A stretch of DNA of 64,000 nt from Chryseobacterium sp. Leaf180. Lineage in GTDB: Bacteria; Bacteroidota; Bacteroidia; Flavobacteriales; Weeksellaceae. The translations under genes and the position numbers were made by a program. Numbering within the stretch: the first letter of the stretch is position 1; each line of letters begins with the position of its first letter. Under the pieces are notes generated by a model that worked only from the letters and a program-made list of their open reading frames with translations, was not told the DNA's origin and did not search any database. Positions 63,117 to 64,000 of this stretch are shown here, in pieces. The stretch spans positions 216,442 through 280,441 of the forward strand of contig NZ_LMPJ01000001.1 in the NCBI RefSeq assembly GCF_001424585.1, written 5' to 3'.

Positions 63117-64000
63117 TTAGGATGTTGGTTTTTCTGTTGGCGGAATGATGCTTAACAGTTCATTCTGAATAATTTCTGCTGCTTCATTCAGCCGTTTTTC
63201 GACTATTTTTTCATCTTTGGATTTATAGACAATTCCTGCATGATAATCTATCGGAAGAAATTTGACGGCTTCCTCACATTCAAACAGACTGTTTTCTGGC
63301 GATTTATGTTTAATTAACGCAATGATCAACCCAGCAAAATAGGCCGTCGATTTTGGAATTTTATATGCAGTATTTCTTAGAATGGCATCTTCGATTTTAG
63401 CCCATTCGCGCCAGATATTAATGTTGCTGCTGGCCTCAATAAGGTCAGGAATATGAGCACCGCCAACACGCGAAGAAGTTTCAAGGAAATAAAATTTTCC
63501 GTCATCTTTACTTCGGATAAATTCGGTGTGTGTTGCGCCGTTTACAAGTTTAAATCTTTCGATCACCTGCTTATTGGCCTTGTCTAAAGCTTTGTATTCA
63601 TCAGAATTCCGGCTTAAAGTTTTTGTTCTGAAAACGCCACCTTCATGCGAAACCTGCATTGGCGGAGCCAGATATCTTGATGCAGAGGTGAAGACGATTT
63701 TTTCTCTAAAAGTGAGACTGTCTACATGATATACATCTCCTGGTTTGAAGCTTTCAAGAAGAAATAGATGTCTTTCCTCACCAAGTTTATGAATGGCTTC
63801 CCAAAGATGTTCTTTGTTAGTTAACTTTTTAATTCCTGAAGCAGAGGCTTCAGAACGCGGTTTTAAAACCCAGGGAGGAAAAATGCGTTCAGCAAAATCG
63901 TTAACAGCTTCATCATTAAATATCGCAGTAAATTCTGGAACGAGAATTCCTTCATCCAATGCTTTCTGACGCATCGCCAGTTTATCACGAAAATATCTGT
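63117..64000 (-). CDS. ATP-grasp ligase, first visible gene of the amidoligase operon (5' end cut by window)
   Basis: The frame is open to the last base of the window; codons upstream of the ATG at 63974 read RYFRDKLAMRQKALDEGI, a typical ATP-grasp helix, so this ATG is internal. The visible part contains FPPWVLKPRSEASASGIKKL (ATP-binding lysine strand) and FYFLETSSRVGGAH (metal-binding Glu and downstream Arg), as in carbamoyl-phosphate-synthase/biotin-carboxylase-like ATP-grasp ligases. The last 70 residues form an extra domain. The next gene starts 21 nt downstream. Substrate unknown. Confidence 0.88.
   Translation of the reverse strand, partial: RYFRDKLAMRQKALDEGILVPEFTAIFNDEAVNDFAERIFPPWVLKPRSEASASGIKKLTNKEHLWEAIHKLGEERHLFLLESFKPGDVYHVDSLTFREKIVFTSASRYLAPPMQVSHEGGVFRTKTLSRNSDEYKALDKANKQVIERFKLVNGATHTEFIRSKDDGKFYFLETSSRVGGAHIPDLIEASSNINIWREWAKIEDAILRNTAYKIPKSTAYFAGLIIALIKHKSPENSLFECEEAVKFLPIDYHAGIVYKSKDEKIVEKRLNEAAEIIQNELLSIIPPTEKPTS

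Overview
The window looks like a chromosomal segment of a flavobacterium (Bacteroidota, Flavobacteriia), most likely Chryseobacterium or a close relative. The evidence is the AT-rich base composition, the lack of strong Shine-Dalgarno sequences, a recurring Bacteroidota -7 promoter element (TAnnTTTG, sometimes with TTG about 19-20 bp upstream), a protein with a type IX secretion type B C-terminal domain, two GLPGLI-family proteins and Bacteroidota-type ParE/ParC and RecQ. Genus is an inference; there is no rRNA gene here. I see no insertion sequence, prophage, CRISPR array or integrase.

Layout. 1-9142: the end of a sensor histidine kinase, a PfpI-type protein, BipA, an M23 peptidase, a GHL10-type hydrolase, ferritin, YchF and a frameshifted lipoprotein gene. 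9174-18682: an aminotransferase, an unlisted 41-residue membrane protein, a parE / small membrane protein / parC block, rhomboid protease, and a yciO-yaaA-prmC operon. 18784-19083: three tandem initiator tRNA-Met genes with hairpin spacers. 20009-23887: a BlaI-type repressor, an M56 antirepressor-like peptidase and two GLPGLI proteins, behind a promoter with a perfect palindrome at the expected start of transcription. 23953-29510: M61 and M1 peptidases, TatC and a KdsD-type isomerase on the minus strand. 29659-35870: RecQ, a glycosyltransferase, LpdA and CvfB. 35912-39832: a 1306-residue T9SS cargo protein. 39939-46326: TetR regulator, TolC, membrane fusion protein and RND pump, with two matching operator-like sites 50 bp apart around the tetR promoter. 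46397-49892: a J-domain/KTSC protein and a compact five-gene operon starting with an HPP membrane protein. 50065-53199: a short SSB, a stand-alone HRDC protein, HisS and a methyltransferase pseudogene with two in-frame stops.

53571-64000 is the most interesting part. Cyanophycin synthetase (cphA) is divergent from a cphB-iaaA operon, so the window has genes to make a cyanophycin-like polymer, cut it to beta-aspartyl dipeptides and hydrolyse those. Facing cphA is a minus-strand operon with gaps of only 18-31 nt: ATP-grasp ligase (cut by the window end), alpha/beta-hydrolase esterase, RimK-like ATP-grasp ligase, YbdK-type carboxylate-amine ligase, class I glutamine amidotransferase and a divergent ATP-grasp-like protein. 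Together these look like an amide or peptide bond-forming pathway of unknown product. Its placement beside the cyanophycin genes is the best candidate here for an undescribed system.
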